Assembly: GCF_025996515.1 (NCBI RefSeq)
Contig: NZ_BLRH01000055.1
Span: 1-64,000, forward strand
Reading direction: 5' to 3'
Origin: Rhizohabitans arisaemae
GTDB lineage: Bacteria; Actinomycetota; Actinomycetes; Streptosporangiales; Streptosporangiaceae
Length of the DNA stretch: 64,000 bases
A model generated the notes under the pieces. That model worked only from the letters and a program-made list of their open reading frames with translations, was not told the DNA's origin and did no database searches. Positions 46,893 to 55,374 of the stretch are shown here, in pieces (positions within the stretch are counted from its first letter, which is position 1; the number at the start of each line of letters is the position of its first letter). The position numbers and the translations under genes are program-made.

Positions 46893-48545
46893 CTAGTCTT
46901 GGACATATCCATCCGCAAGGTCCGCGGCAAGCGACTCCGGGTCCCGCAGCGCGGGCGACCCGTAGCCGCCCCCGCCACCGGTCATCACCAGGACCCGCGC
47001 TCCCTTCGCCAGCCGCCTGGCCCCCGTCTTCAGCACCGTCTCGCGCACGTCGCCGGTGACGATCTCCCCGTGGGTGGGCGCGCCGTCGCCGCCCCCGTGC
47101 AGTCCCCAGCCGGGTAGCGTCGACCGCTCCAGCCAGAGCGACAGGTAGGTCTCCTCGGCGAGGGTCTCGTACTCCCGGACGATGCCGAGGCCGCCCCGGA
47201 ACCGGCCTTCCCCGCCGGAGCCGTCCCGCAGGCCGTACCGGAGCACCCGGATCGGGTACCGCGACTCCAGCACCTCGACCGGGTAGTTCTTCAGGTCCCC
47301 CGCGCCGTAGTTGATCATGCCGTTGGCGCCGTCCCCCGACGAGGAGGCCCCCCAGCCGACCGCGGTCGCCTCCCCGGTGACGTACCGGCCGCCGTCCGGG
47401 AGCGTGCCGACGAACGTCACGTTCATCGGGTCGGCGGGCTGCCCGGCGACCACGGCGTCGGGCAGCGCGTCGGCGAGCGCCCGGATCACCAGGTCGATCA
47501 TGAGCCCGAGCGGCGGGTAGTAGTAGATCGTCGCGTGCGGCTCGGCGACGTTGAAGACCGTGCCCGGCGGCGCCACGACGGACAGGTTCCGGAACGTGCC
47601 GTCGGTGACCGGGACATTCGGGTTGATCAGGCACTTGTACGCCAGCCGGGCCCCGGCCACGGTGCCGGGCAGCGGGGAGTTGACCGACCCCGCGGTGGGG
47701 CCGCCCGACCCGGTCAGGTCGATCGTCATCCGATCCCCGGACACGGTCACGGTGACCTTCACCGGGACCGGGGGCAGGCCCGGCCCGCCGGAGTCCATCG
47801 CGCCCTCGGCCCGGTAGACGCCGTCCGGCACGGCGACGACCGCCTCCCGGTCGAGCCGCTCGCACTGGGCGAAGATCTCCTCCGCCGCGGCCTCCACCAC
47901 GTCGACCCCGAACCGCTCGCAGAGCTCGACCATCCGGCGCTCGCCCGTACGGCACGCGGAGATCTGGGCGTGCAGGTCGCCCCAGACCGACCGCGGGAGC
48001 CGGCTGTTGCGGGTGATGTAGTCCAGCATCTGCGTCTGCGGCTCGCCCGCCCGGTAGACGTAGGTCGGGCCGAAGCGGTAGCCCTCCTGGTAGATCTCGG
48101 TCGTGTCGACGGGGCGCCCGGCCTCCTTGGCGCCGATGTCGATCCAGTGGGCCTTGGTGGCGCCGAAGCCGACCAGCCGGTCCCCGAGGAAGATCGGCGA
48201 GAAGATCGTCACATCGTAGGTGTGGCTGCCGACCAGGTAGGGGTCGTTGACCATGAACACGTCGCCGGGACGGTAGTGCTCGGTCCCGCCCAGCATCTCG
48301 GTGGTGACCTTGATGCCCGTCTCCAGGTTGCCGAGGAACATCGGCAACCCCGGGGACTGGCCGAGCAGCCTGCCTTTGCGGTCGAAGACGCCGACCGAGC
48401 AGTCCTTCATCTCGTAGATGATCGGCGTGTAGGCCGACCGGGCCAGGTTGTTGTTCATCTGCCGGGCGATCGAGGAGAACGCGTTCCGGACCACCTCGAC
48501 GGTGACCGGATCCACGGCGTGCTCCGGCGGCGAGACGACGGTCAT
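46893..48545 (-). CDS. hyuB: HyuB: hydantoinase B/oxoprolinase family protein
   Basis: 550 residues, the beta-type subunit that pairs with HyuA. Features: [19 protein letters not shown] at the start, [48 protein letters not shown] and the Gly-rich C-terminus GGGGGYGSP. Members are ATP-dependent hydrolases (N-methylhydantoinase, 5-oxoprolinase) or carboxylases (acetone, acetophenone). Which reaction applies here is open. Its ATG overlaps the hyuA stop (ATGA). Confidence 0.93.
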   Translation of the reverse strand: MTVVSPPEHAVDPVTVEVVRNAFSSIARQMNNNLARSAYTPIIYEMKDCSVGVFDRKGRLLGQSPGLPMFLGNLETGIKVTTEMLGGTEHYRPGDVFMVNDPYLVGSHTYDVTIFSPIFLGDRLVGFGATKAHWIDIGAKEAGRPVDTTEIYQEGYRFGPTYVYRAGEPQTQMLDYITRNSRLPRSVWGDLHAQISACRTGERRMVELCERFGVDVVEAAAEEIFAQCERLDREAVVAVPDGVYRAEGAMDSGGPGLPPVPVKVTVTVSGDRMTIDLTGSGGPTAGSVNSPLPGTVAGARLAYKCLINPNVPVTDGTFRNLSVVAPPGTVFNVAEPHATIYYYPPLGLMIDLVIRALADALPDAVVAGQPADPMNVTFVGTLPDGGRYVTGEATAVGWGASSSGDGANGMINYGAGDLKNYPVEVLESRYPIRVLRYGLRDGSGGEGRFRGGLGIVREYETLAEETYLSLWLERSTLPGWGLHGGGDGAPTHGEIVTGDVRETVLKTGARRLAKGARVLVMTGGGGGYGSPALRDPESLAADLADGYVQD

Positions 48546-50593
48546 GAGAGCCTCTCCAGAATCAGATGGCCGTGCTCGGTGACGGTGGCCTGCCAGCCCG
48601 GGGGGACCAGCGTGGTGCATCCGGCCTCCAGCACGACGCACGGGCCGGCCAGACATGTGCCGGACCCCAGGTCGGTACGGTCGTAGACGGCGGTGTCGTG
48701 CTCGGTACCGGCGAAGACGGCCCGGGTCCGCCGGATCGGGACCGGCTCGGGCCCGGCGCCGATCGGCGAGGTCCCCGGGCGGGGGCGGACCCCGATCGCG
48801 GCGAGGCGCAGGTTGACGAGCTCCACCGCCTCGGCCGGGTTGCTGTGCCCGTATCGCTCCCGATACGCCAGGTGGAAGCCGACGGCGAGGGTCTCCAGTG
48901 CCGCGTCGTCCACCCGGTCGGGCACCGGCACGGTGAGGGTGTACTCCTGGCCCGCGTAGCGCAGGTCGGCCGCGCCCCGCAGCACCATCCGGGACCGCTC
49001 CACGCTCTCGGCGGCGAGCAGTTCCCGCGCCTCGTCCCGGAGCGCGCCGAACTCGGCGGCCATCCGCTCACCCGGCACCCGGACGCCCGGCGCCCCCGTC
49101 AGGACGGCGAAGAACGGCCGCACCAGGTCGTGCCGGACGTCGGCCTGGAGCATGCCCCAGGCGGACAGGGTGCCGGGCGAGGCGGGGACGACGACCCGGG
49201 GGATCGCCAGCTCCTCGGCGAGCGCGGCGGCGTGCAGCGGCCCCGCGCCGCCGAAGGCGAGCAGGTCGAAGTCGCGCGGATCTGTGCCGCGGGCCACGGT
49301 CAGCTCCCGGATGGCGTCGGCCATGGCGGCGTCCGCCACCGCCACCGCGCCCTCGGCCAGGCGGGTCGCGGTCAGGCCCAGCTCGGCACCGACCCGGGCC
49401 AGGGCCCGTTCGGCGGCGGCGCGGTCCAGGGCGACCGTGCCGGCCATGTGGGTGTCCGGGGGGATCCGGCCGAGCACCAGGTTGGCGTCGGTGATCGTGG
49501 GCCGTTCCCCGCCCCGGCCGTAGCAGGCGGGCCCCGGAGCCGCCCCGGCCGACTCCGGGCCCACCCGCAGGCCGCCGGACTCGACGTACACGATCGAGCC
49601 GCCGCCGGCGCCGAGGGAGTACATGGTCACCGACGGGGTGAGCACCGGGTGTCCCTCGATCTCCAACTCCACGTCGATGTCGGCGACACCGTTCACCACC
49701 AGCGAGACGTCGAACGAGGTGCCGCCCATGTCCACGCAGATCAGCCGGTCGGAGCCGAGCTGGGCCCCGATCCGGACCCCGGCCACGGTGCCGCCCACCG
49801 GTCCGGAGAACAGCGTCTGCACGGCCCGGCGCACACCGGCCTGCGCGGTCATCACCCCGCCGTTGGACTGCATGACGTGCAAAGGTCCGGGCAGGCCGTC
49901 CTCGGCGAGCCGGCTCTCCAGGCGGCCCAGGTAGTCGCTGATCTTCGGGGTGACGTAGGCGGAGACCAGGGCCGTGGAGAACCGCTCGTACTCCCGCCAC
50001 TCCGGGGCCACCTCGTGCGAGGCCACCACCGCCAGGCCCGGCGCCGCCGCGGCGATCAGCTCCTTGGCCCGCCGCTCGTGCCCGGGGAACCGGTGGGCGT
50101 GCAGGAAGCAGACCGCCACCGCGTCGTAGTCCCGGGCGAGGGCGGCCCCGAGCGCGGTCAGCCCGGCCTCGTCCGGCGCGATCAGCACCTCGCCGCCGGC
50201 GCCGGTCCGCTCGGCCACCTCGAACACGTCCCTGCGGCGCAGCAGCATCGCCGGCCGCCGGTACCGGATGTTGTACATCTCCGGGCGTCCGGCCCGGCCG
50301 ATCTCGTAGACGTCCCGGAACCCGGCGGTGACCACCAGCGCCAGCCGGGCGCCGGACCGCTGCAGCAGGGCGTTGAGCGCGGTGGTGGTGCCGTGGATGA
50401 AGTCGCCCACCTCGGGCAGGCCCACGCCGAGGCGCTCCACCGCCTCCAGCACGCTGGAGTCCTGCCGGCCGGGGACGGTCAGCGCCTTGGCCGTGCGCAC
50501 GGTGCCGTCGGGGTCGACGCAGACCGCGTCGGTGAAGGTCCCGCCGATGTCCACGGCCACCCGGTATCGGTGTCCGGCCGTCTCCACAGTCAT
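48542..50593 (-). CDS. hyuA: HyuA: hydantoinase A/oxoprolinase family protein
   Basis: 683 residues with an actin-like ATPase fold: VAVDIGGTFTDAVCVDP at the N-terminus (phosphate loop), DFIHGTTTALNALLQR, and the second phosphate loop ICVDMGGTSFDVSLV near residue 285. It forms an ATP-dependent amide or lactam hydrolase, or a carboxylase, with HyuB. In this operon it follows the RraA-like aldolase gene through an ATGA overlap, so it is expressed with the ring-cleavage enzymes; its substrate is not known. Confidence 0.93.
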   Translation of the reverse strand: MTVETAGHRYRVAVDIGGTFTDAVCVDPDGTVRTAKALTVPGRQDSSVLEAVERLGVGLPEVGDFIHGTTTALNALLQRSGARLALVVTAGFRDVYEIGRAGRPEMYNIRYRRPAMLLRRRDVFEVAERTGAGGEVLIAPDEAGLTALGAALARDYDAVAVCFLHAHRFPGHERRAKELIAAAAPGLAVVASHEVAPEWREYERFSTALVSAYVTPKISDYLGRLESRLAEDGLPGPLHVMQSNGGVMTAQAGVRRAVQTLFSGPVGGTVAGVRIGAQLGSDRLICVDMGGTSFDVSLVVNGVADIDVELEIEGHPVLTPSVTMYSLGAGGGSIVYVESGGLRVGPESAGAAPGPACYGRGGERPTITDANLVLGRIPPDTHMAGTVALDRAAAERALARVGAELGLTATRLAEGAVAVADAAMADAIRELTVARGTDPRDFDLLAFGGAGPLHAAALAEELAIPRVVVPASPGTLSAWGMLQADVRHDLVRPFFAVLTGAPGVRVPGERMAAEFGALRDEARELLAAESVERSRMVLRGAADLRYAGQEYTLTVPVPDRVDDAALETLAVGFHLAYRERYGHSNPAEAVELVNLRLAAIGVRPRPGTSPIGAGPEPVPIRRTRAVFAGTEHDTAVYDRTDLGSGTCLAGPCVVLEAGCTTLVPPGWQATVTEHGHLILERLS

Positions 50594-51204
50594 CGCTCCG
50601 TTCCCGTCTTGGTTCTGAGGTCGAGCAGGTCCAGGGTCGCCTCGCCCGCGGCGAGCCGGGGCAGCAGGATCCGCTCCCCCTCCGCCCGGGCCAGGGACGC
50701 CGCCAGCGTCACCGGTACGTCGCCGGCGGGCACCGCCACCGCGCCGTCGCCGTCCAGCACGACCACGTCGCCCGGCGCGATCGTCACCCCGCCGATCCCG
50801 ACCGGGACGTCCGGCTCGCCGGGCACCGCCTTGTCCGCACCGCGCGGGCTGACCCAACGGGCCCACACGGGCAGGCCGAGAGCGACCAGCTCGTCCAGGT
50901 CGCGGACCGCGGCGTCCAGGAGCAACCCGGCGGCGCCGCGCGCCTTGGCCTGTACGGCGAGCAGCTCGCCCACCAAGGCCACGGGAGCCGATCGCGGCAT
51001 CGTCGCCACGAGCACCTCCCCCGGCCGGATGCGGTCCAGGGCCAGGTGGACGCCGAGGTTGTCGTCCTGGCCGCAGCGCACGGTACGGGCGGGGCCGGCC
51101 ACCCGGCTGCCCGGCACGACCCGGATGAGCGGCCCGTCCACCAGGCCCCGGCGGCCCGCGGCCTCGTACACCGTGGAGACGCCGAGCTCCGCCAAACCGG
51201 TCAC
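50590..51204 (-). CDS. RraA-like aldolase (4-carboxy-4-hydroxy-2-oxoadipate aldolase candidate)
   Basis: 204 residues of the RraA/HMG-CHA aldolase family. The metal and substrate loop of the aldolases (normally DGAVRD) reads LLLDAAVRDLDEL here. Also present are TVYEAAGRRGLVDG near the start and VGIGGVTIAPGDVVVLDGDGAVAVP. The enzyme (GalC/LigK type) cleaves CHA to pyruvate and oxaloacetate, the last step of gallate/protocatechuate 4,5-cleavage. The gene lies directly after the GalB-like gene (GTGA overlap), which supports this over an RNase-regulator or demethylmenaquinone-related role. Confidence 0.82.
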   Translation of the reverse strand: MTGLAELGVSTVYEAAGRRGLVDGPLIRVVPGSRVAGPARTVRCGQDDNLGVHLALDRIRPGEVLVATMPRSAPVALVGELLAVQAKARGAAGLLLDAAVRDLDELVALGLPVWARWVSPRGADKAVPGEPDVPVGIGGVTIAPGDVVVLDGDGAVAVPAGDVPVTLAASLARAEGERILLPRLAAGEATLDLLDLRTKTGTER

Positions 51205-51923
51205 AGCCGGTCCCTCAGCTCGGGCGTCATCCGCTGGAACGTCTCCACCTGGGCCGTCTCGGGGCCCGCGCCGAGGTAGCGGCTCTGGTAGGCGCGCTGG
51301 ACCGCCCGCTCCCGGTAGTGCCCGGCGAGGTAGGACTGGGAGGTCATGGCCGCCATCGCCGCCAGCTTGCGATCGAACACCGGGGTGATGTCCAGGTAGA
51401 CGTCGGGCTTGTAACCGCACTGCTCCGGCTGGTGGGGTTCGAAGGCGAACATGGCCGGGGGCGGGATGGTCGGGAACGCGGCGGGCACCCCGCCGGCCCC
51501 CATGGCGAGCAGCCGCGCCTTGACCGCGGCGGCCGAGGCGACCGGGTGGTCGGGGTTGAAGGGGTCGGCCGCGGCGTGCACGAGCAGCACCTCCGGCCGG
51601 GTCCGCAGATACACGTCGACCAGGCGCCGCATCGCTTCACCGGAGACCTCCAGCGGGTAGTCGCCGAGGTCCAGCGCCAGGTACTCGGCGCCCACCTCGG
51701 CGGCGGCCTTGGACCCTTCTGCGTGCCGGCGCTCCTTCACCGCCTCCACCGTCTGACCGGGCTCGCGCCACAGGTCCCCGGACTCGCCGCGTTCGCCGTA
51801 GGAGAGGCAGACCACGGTCGCGGTCCCCCCTGCCGCGGTGTGCAGCGCGACGGCGCCGCTCGCGCGCCAGACGAAGTCGGCCGCGTGCGCGCTGACCACC
51901 AGCATCGAACCGGCGTTCGTCAT
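51201..51923 (-). CDS. galB: GalB-like 4-oxalomesaconate hydratase (PIG-L/LmbE superfamily)
   Basis: 240 residues. The PIG-L fold is usually a zinc deacetylase with HPDD; here the motif is SAHAADFVWRASGAVALH, the pattern I associate with Pseudomonas GalB, which hydrates 4-oxalomesaconate. Further matches are LSYGERGESGDLW, LDLGDYPLEV, DPFNPDHPVA (metal His) and FAFEPHQPEQCGYKPDVYLDIT. ATG 51923 overlaps the dioxygenase stop (ATGA). Together with the dioxygenase and the aldolase it completes ring cleavage to central metabolites. An N-acyl deacetylase is the alternative but less likely. Confidence 0.83.
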   Translation of the reverse strand: MTNAGSMLVVSAHAADFVWRASGAVALHTAAGGTATVVCLSYGERGESGDLWREPGQTVEAVKERRHAEGSKAAAEVGAEYLALDLGDYPLEVSGEAMRRLVDVYLRTRPEVLLVHAAADPFNPDHPVASAAAVKARLLAMGAGGVPAAFPTIPPPAMFAFEPHQPEQCGYKPDVYLDITPVFDRKLAAMAAMTSQSYLAGHYRERAVQRAYQSRYLGAGPETAQVETFQRMTPELRDRL

Positions 51924-52909
51924 CGGGTCCACCTCACCATTGCCATGCCGCAGCCGGTTCCGGCCTCGGTGCGATAGGCCGGGATGTAGTCCACGACCTC
52001 CATGTCCAGCGCCGCGCAGGCGCCGCCGACCGTGAGCCAGCCCATGGCCTCACTGGTCCCGGAGACGAAGTCCTCCCCGGACAGGCCCGCGATGGCCTCC
52101 TCGTCCCGGTCCTTCATCGCGGCCAGCACCGCGCGGTCGATCTCCTCGTCCACCACGAAGTGGCTCAGGCCGCCCGAGGCGACCACCGCCACCCGCAGGT
52201 CCTCGGGGTAGGCCTCGATCGCCGCCGCGACGGCCTTGCCCAGGGCCCAGCAGCGGGCCGGGGTCGGCCGGTTGGGCTCGAAGTAGGTGTTGAGCAGCAG
52301 CGGCACGACCGGCAGGGGTTCGGCCGCCCGGTCCATGATCCGGTTGCGGACGAGCACGACGGTGTGGCCGATCGACTCCCCCGGCGGCTGCGCCCGCACC
52401 TGCGCCACGTCGAAGCCGGAGCCGTTGAGGTGGCGGATGAGGTGCTCGCCGAGCCCCGCGTGGCAGGGGTAGGTCTCGGGCTTGTCCCCGTACAGGGCCC
52501 AGGCGGCGGTCGCCACCTCGGGGAACCACAGCTTCTCCGGCGGGATGGCCTGGACGGTGTCCCCCCAGTAGACGGCGAACGTGGGCATGCTGTCCGCGCT
52601 GAACAGCTCGTGGTGGTCGTCGCCGACCACCACGACCACGTCGGGGGCGACCCGCGCCAGGGTCTCGGCGAGCGTGGCCACCGCGGTCTGGGCGCGGGCG
52701 TGCAGGCCGGCGAACGCCTCCTCGCCGATCCGCTCGGCGATGCCGTCGGCGGCCCGCTCGGCCACCAGGTCGTCGTACTCCCATCTGCGCCGGTGGTAGA
52801 CGAGGTTGGGGTTCTTCCGGTCGTGCCTGGCGTACGAGGCCCACAGCTCGCTGGGCATGCTCATCTGCGGGGTGTGCGACACCCCCAGGCCGAGGACTAG
52901 TCGTGCCAT
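51920..52909 (-). CDS. Class III extradiol dioxygenase (LigB superfamily, DesZ/gallate type)
   Basis: 329 residues. Ring-cleaving Fe(II) enzyme: GLGVSHTPQM supplies the first His, VVVGDDHHELFSADSMPTFAVYWGD the second region, and ASGGLSHFVVDEEIDR the catalytic His. The C-terminus VDYIPAYRTEAGTGCGMAMVRW recalls 3-O-methylgallate 3,4-dioxygenase DesZ. It is shorter than the fused gallate dioxygenases, with no separate LigA-type small subunit nearby. The likely substrate is a trihydroxylated or methoxylated benzoate, but this is an inference. GGAAGG lies 7 nt before ATG 52909. Confidence 0.87.
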   Translation of the reverse strand: MARLVLGLGVSHTPQMSMPSELWASYARHDRKNPNLVYHRRRWEYDDLVAERAADGIAERIGEEAFAGLHARAQTAVATLAETLARVAPDVVVVVGDDHHELFSADSMPTFAVYWGDTVQAIPPEKLWFPEVATAAWALYGDKPETYPCHAGLGEHLIRHLNGSGFDVAQVRAQPPGESIGHTVVLVRNRIMDRAAEPLPVVPLLLNTYFEPNRPTPARCWALGKAVAAAIEAYPEDLRVAVVASGGLSHFVVDEEIDRAVLAAMKDRDEEAIAGLSGEDFVSGTSEAMGWLTVGGACAALDMEVVDYIPAYRTEAGTGCGMAMVRWTR

Positions 52910-52945
52910 GTGTGTACCTTCCTTGGGCCCCTGCGGACGCGTGGT

Positions 52946-53488
52946 TCAGCCGCCGTGCAGGGTGTACAGGGCTTCGGTCGGGTCGACGCGGGCGATGCAG
53001 GCCCGGCAGTTGGTCGAGCAGAGGCGCCCGCCGTAGAAGATCAGCGGGGGGCCGGCCTCGGGCGCGCGCCACAGTTCGGCGACGCGCCCGACGAAGAGCG
53101 TGTGGTCCCCCTCCCGATGCGCCGAGGCGACCTCGCAGCTCAGCCGGGCCAGCGTGCCCGGCAGGAGCGGGTCGCCCGTGGCGCCGGCCGCGACCGGGAC
53201 GGTGCCGAAGAGCTCCGCCTCCCTGGCCATCGGCCGGGCGAACCGCAGCGCCGTGTCCGCCTGCGCCTCGGCCAGGACGTTCACGGTGAAGTGCCCGGCC
53301 TCGCCGATCAGGTCGGCGGTGTAGGACCGGACGTCCACCGCGACGGCGAGCAGCTGGGGCCGGAGCGAGACCGACATCACGGCGCTGGCCGTCATGCCGT
53401 GCCGTTTGCCCAGGTGCCCCACGGTGATCACCGTGACCCCGGTGGCGAACAGGCCCATCGTGGCCCGGTACGCGCGATCGGGAGACAT
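52946..53488 (-). CDS. Flavin reductase domain protein (HpaC-like) with a Cys-rich tail
   Basis: 180 residues of the FMN/FAD reductase family that supplies reduced flavin to two-component monooxygenases: YRATMGLFATGVTVITV at the start, GMTASAVMSVSLRPQLLAVAV, GHFTVNVLAE and the His-containing HREGDHTLFVGRV. After the usual end (PLIFYGGRL) the tail reads CSTNCRACIARVDPTEALY, adding three cysteines (C-x3-C-x2-C), unusual for the family. It is 11 nt after the HpaB-like gene, so the two are partners. Confidence 0.9.
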   Translation of the reverse strand: MSPDRAYRATMGLFATGVTVITVGHLGKRHGMTASAVMSVSLRPQLLAVAVDVRSYTADLIGEAGHFTVNVLAEAQADTALRFARPMAREAELFGTVPVAAGATGDPLLPGTLARLSCEVASAHREGDHTLFVGRVAELWRAPEAGPPLIFYGGRLCSTNCRACIARVDPTEALYTLHGG

Positions 53489-53499
53489 CTCGGGCCCGG

Positions 53500-54981
53500 C
53501 TACTTGGCGCCGAGCGCCGAGTCGCGCAGCGCCCGGCCTTCGCTGAGGATCTCCTCAAGCAGTTCCCGGCCGAGTCCCATGTCGGCCGAGCGGGCGAAGA
53601 AGGAGGCGACGAACATCGGCTCGCCGATGTAGAACCGCTCGTAGTGCGCGAGCCGCTGACCCACCGCGTCCCCGGCCAGGTCCCAGGCGAGCTTGGCGAT
53701 CTGCACCCGGTCCACACCGGGCATGTCGTCGGCGCCGGCGAAGTAGGTGTTGGCGAACTCGGCGACCTCCCCGGTGAACTCGCCCAGGGTGGGGGTGAGC
53801 ATCAGGCCGGCGGCGCCCGTTCTCTTGATCACTTCCAGCATGGTGGTGTAGAAGTCCGGGAAGAGCAGGCCGGAGGCGCTGAGCGCGTCCCCGTTCACCC
53901 AGTAGGTGCCGGTGTCGGTGACCCGGGGGTCCTCCTCGCACCGGAAGAGCAGTGCCTCCTGCGCCTTGTACATCGCGGCGAGCCGGCCGAGCAGCTCCCC
54001 GACGTTGGGGAACGCGTCGGTCTTCACCGAGTTGCACATCTTCATCGCGGTGGCCACGGTCAGCGCGGCCCGCACCGTGGCGCGGTGGATGGACAGGTGG
54101 CCGGAGAACGCGGCCACGCCGGTCATGAAGCGCATGTTGTTCGCGGCCTGCAGGCTGTTGTAAAAGAAGACCCGCTCCCAGGGGACGAGCACGTCGTCGA
54201 AGACGATCAGCGCGTCCATCTCCTCGAACCGCGAGCTGAGCGGGTGGTCGTAGACGTTGCGGTCATCGCCCGGGACGAGCGGCTCCCGGCAGATGATCTT
54301 GACGCCGGGGGCCGTGGTGGGAACCGCGAAGCACATCGCGTAGGCGTCGTCGCCGGGCCCGAACTGCCGCCCGTTGGGGAAGACCAGGATCTCGTCGGTC
54401 ACCGGAGCCGCGGTGGCGAGCTGCTTGGCCCCGCGGATGATCAGTCCCTCCGGGGTCTCCTCCTTCACCCTCAGGTGGATGAAGGGGTTCGCCTGCTGGT
54501 GGGACGGCTTGGAGCGGTCCGACTGCGGGTTGCCGAGAGCGTGGGTGAGAAAAAGGTCGTTGTCCCGCACGTAACGGACGTAGTCGGCCACCTTCTTGGC
54601 GCCGCCCTCGCCCCACTGCTCGAACCAGTCGGTGCTCTCCCACATCCCGGCGATCAGGGCCGCCATGAACTCCGGGCCCCGGCCCAGGCACCCGTACGAC
54701 GCCTTGGCGAAGGTGTGGTACGCCTTCCCCTTCGCCTTCAGCTCATCCTTGCTCTTGGGTACGAGGAAGCTGATGTCGTGGCGCTCCCCGGTCGCGGGGT
54801 CGACGTAGGTGAGGATGTCCTGGAACCGGTTGTCGTGCTTCATGTCGTAGAGCCGGGCGTAGCTCTGGATCGGCTCACGGAACGCCGGGTACGTCGTCAC
54901 GTCCACCACGCGCTCACCACCGACGTACACCTCGCGTGGTGCCCGAAGTCCCTCGATATATTGCTTTCCAGTGCGGATCAC
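53500..54981 (-). CDS. HpaB-type FADH2-dependent aromatic monooxygenase
   Basis: 493 residues of the 4-hydroxyphenylacetate 3-monooxygenase large-subunit family, an acyl-CoA-dehydrogenase-like fold using FADH2. Start VIRTGKQYIEGLRAPREVYVGGERV, DVTTYPAFREPI, and the later NMRFMTGVAAFSGHLS match. It hydroxylates a phenolic ring ortho to OH; here it would make the substrate for the extradiol dioxygenase two genes downstream. GTG 54981 is preceded by GGAGGG with 9 nt spacing. It is the first gene of the block; the region upstream holds repeats E3, E4 and PAL-D. Confidence 0.92.
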   Translation of the reverse strand: MIRTGKQYIEGLRAPREVYVGGERVVDVTTYPAFREPIQSYARLYDMKHDNRFQDILTYVDPATGERHDISFLVPKSKDELKAKGKAYHTFAKASYGCLGRGPEFMAALIAGMWESTDWFEQWGEGGAKKVADYVRYVRDNDLFLTHALGNPQSDRSKPSHQQANPFIHLRVKEETPEGLIIRGAKQLATAAPVTDEILVFPNGRQFGPGDDAYAMCFAVPTTAPGVKIICREPLVPGDDRNVYDHPLSSRFEEMDALIVFDDVLVPWERVFFYNSLQAANNMRFMTGVAAFSGHLSIHRATVRAALTVATAMKMCNSVKTDAFPNVGELLGRLAAMYKAQEALLFRCEEDPRVTDTGTYWVNGDALSASGLLFPDFYTTMLEVIKRTGAAGLMLTPTLGEFTGEVAEFANTYFAGADDMPGVDRVQIAKLAWDLAGDAVGQRLAHYERFYIGEPMFVASFFARSADMGLGRELLEEILSEGRALRDSALGAK

Positions 54982-55095
54982 GACGTATTGCCCTCCGTGC
55001 GATATCCCGACTTTGTCGGGTTGCCCTGATGCTAAAAATCCGTGATCTCCGCAGTCCAACGGGCGTTCCCGATGCGATCCATCGGTCCGGCCGAT

Positions 55096-55257
55096 CTGTG
55101 TTTTCCGACATCGACCGCGACGGTCCGTGCCGGATAGCGAACATCCGGCACGAACCGCCGCGCGCATTCCCTCCCCGCAGAGAGCGCGGCGCGAGAAGTG
55201 CGGACGTGGCGCCTCGGGCACCTAAGGTCCAGCCGTGCCGACAACCACGAACCGGGG
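55096..55257 (+). repeat. E element, copy E3
   Basis: It begins TGTTTTCCGACATCGACCGC and ends GGTCCAGCCGTGCCGACAAC plus ACGAACCGG. The main hairpin (55121-55157) has 14 of 15 pairs, a stem extended by GGAT/ATCC and a 7-nt loop; its sequence differs from E1 and E2 while the fold persists. The second hairpin region (GCGCGGCGCGAGAAGTGCG) is only partly paired. It lies 115 nt upstream of the HpaB-like start, in the same orientation as E2. Confidence 0.8.
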
Positions 55258-55286
55258 AGCCCGGGAGGCGGCCGACCCGTCCGTTG

Positions 55287-55361
55287 CTGTGTTTTCCCAC
55301 ACAGACCGGGCTAGGGCGCCCGGCACGTAAGTCCCAGCCGTGCTCACACCCACGGACCGGG
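55287..55361 (+). repeat. E element, shortened copy E4
   Basis: About 75 nt that keep both ends of the E element but lack the middle: CTGTGTTTTCCCACACAGAC at the left and GTCCCAGCCGTGCTCACACC plus CACGGACCGGG at the right. The main hairpin is reduced to CCGGGC/GCCCGG. It follows E3 after 29 bp in the same orientation, so it looks like an internal-deletion derivative in tandem. Confidence 0.7.
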
Positions 55362-55374
55362 AGCCGCCTGACCA

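Noticed and set aside
51201-51923. Mycothiol-type deacetylase (MshB/Mca) for the PIG-L protein
   Set aside because: The zinc motif is HAAD with FVWRASG rather than HPDD, and the neighbours are ring-cleavage enzymes; GalB fits better.
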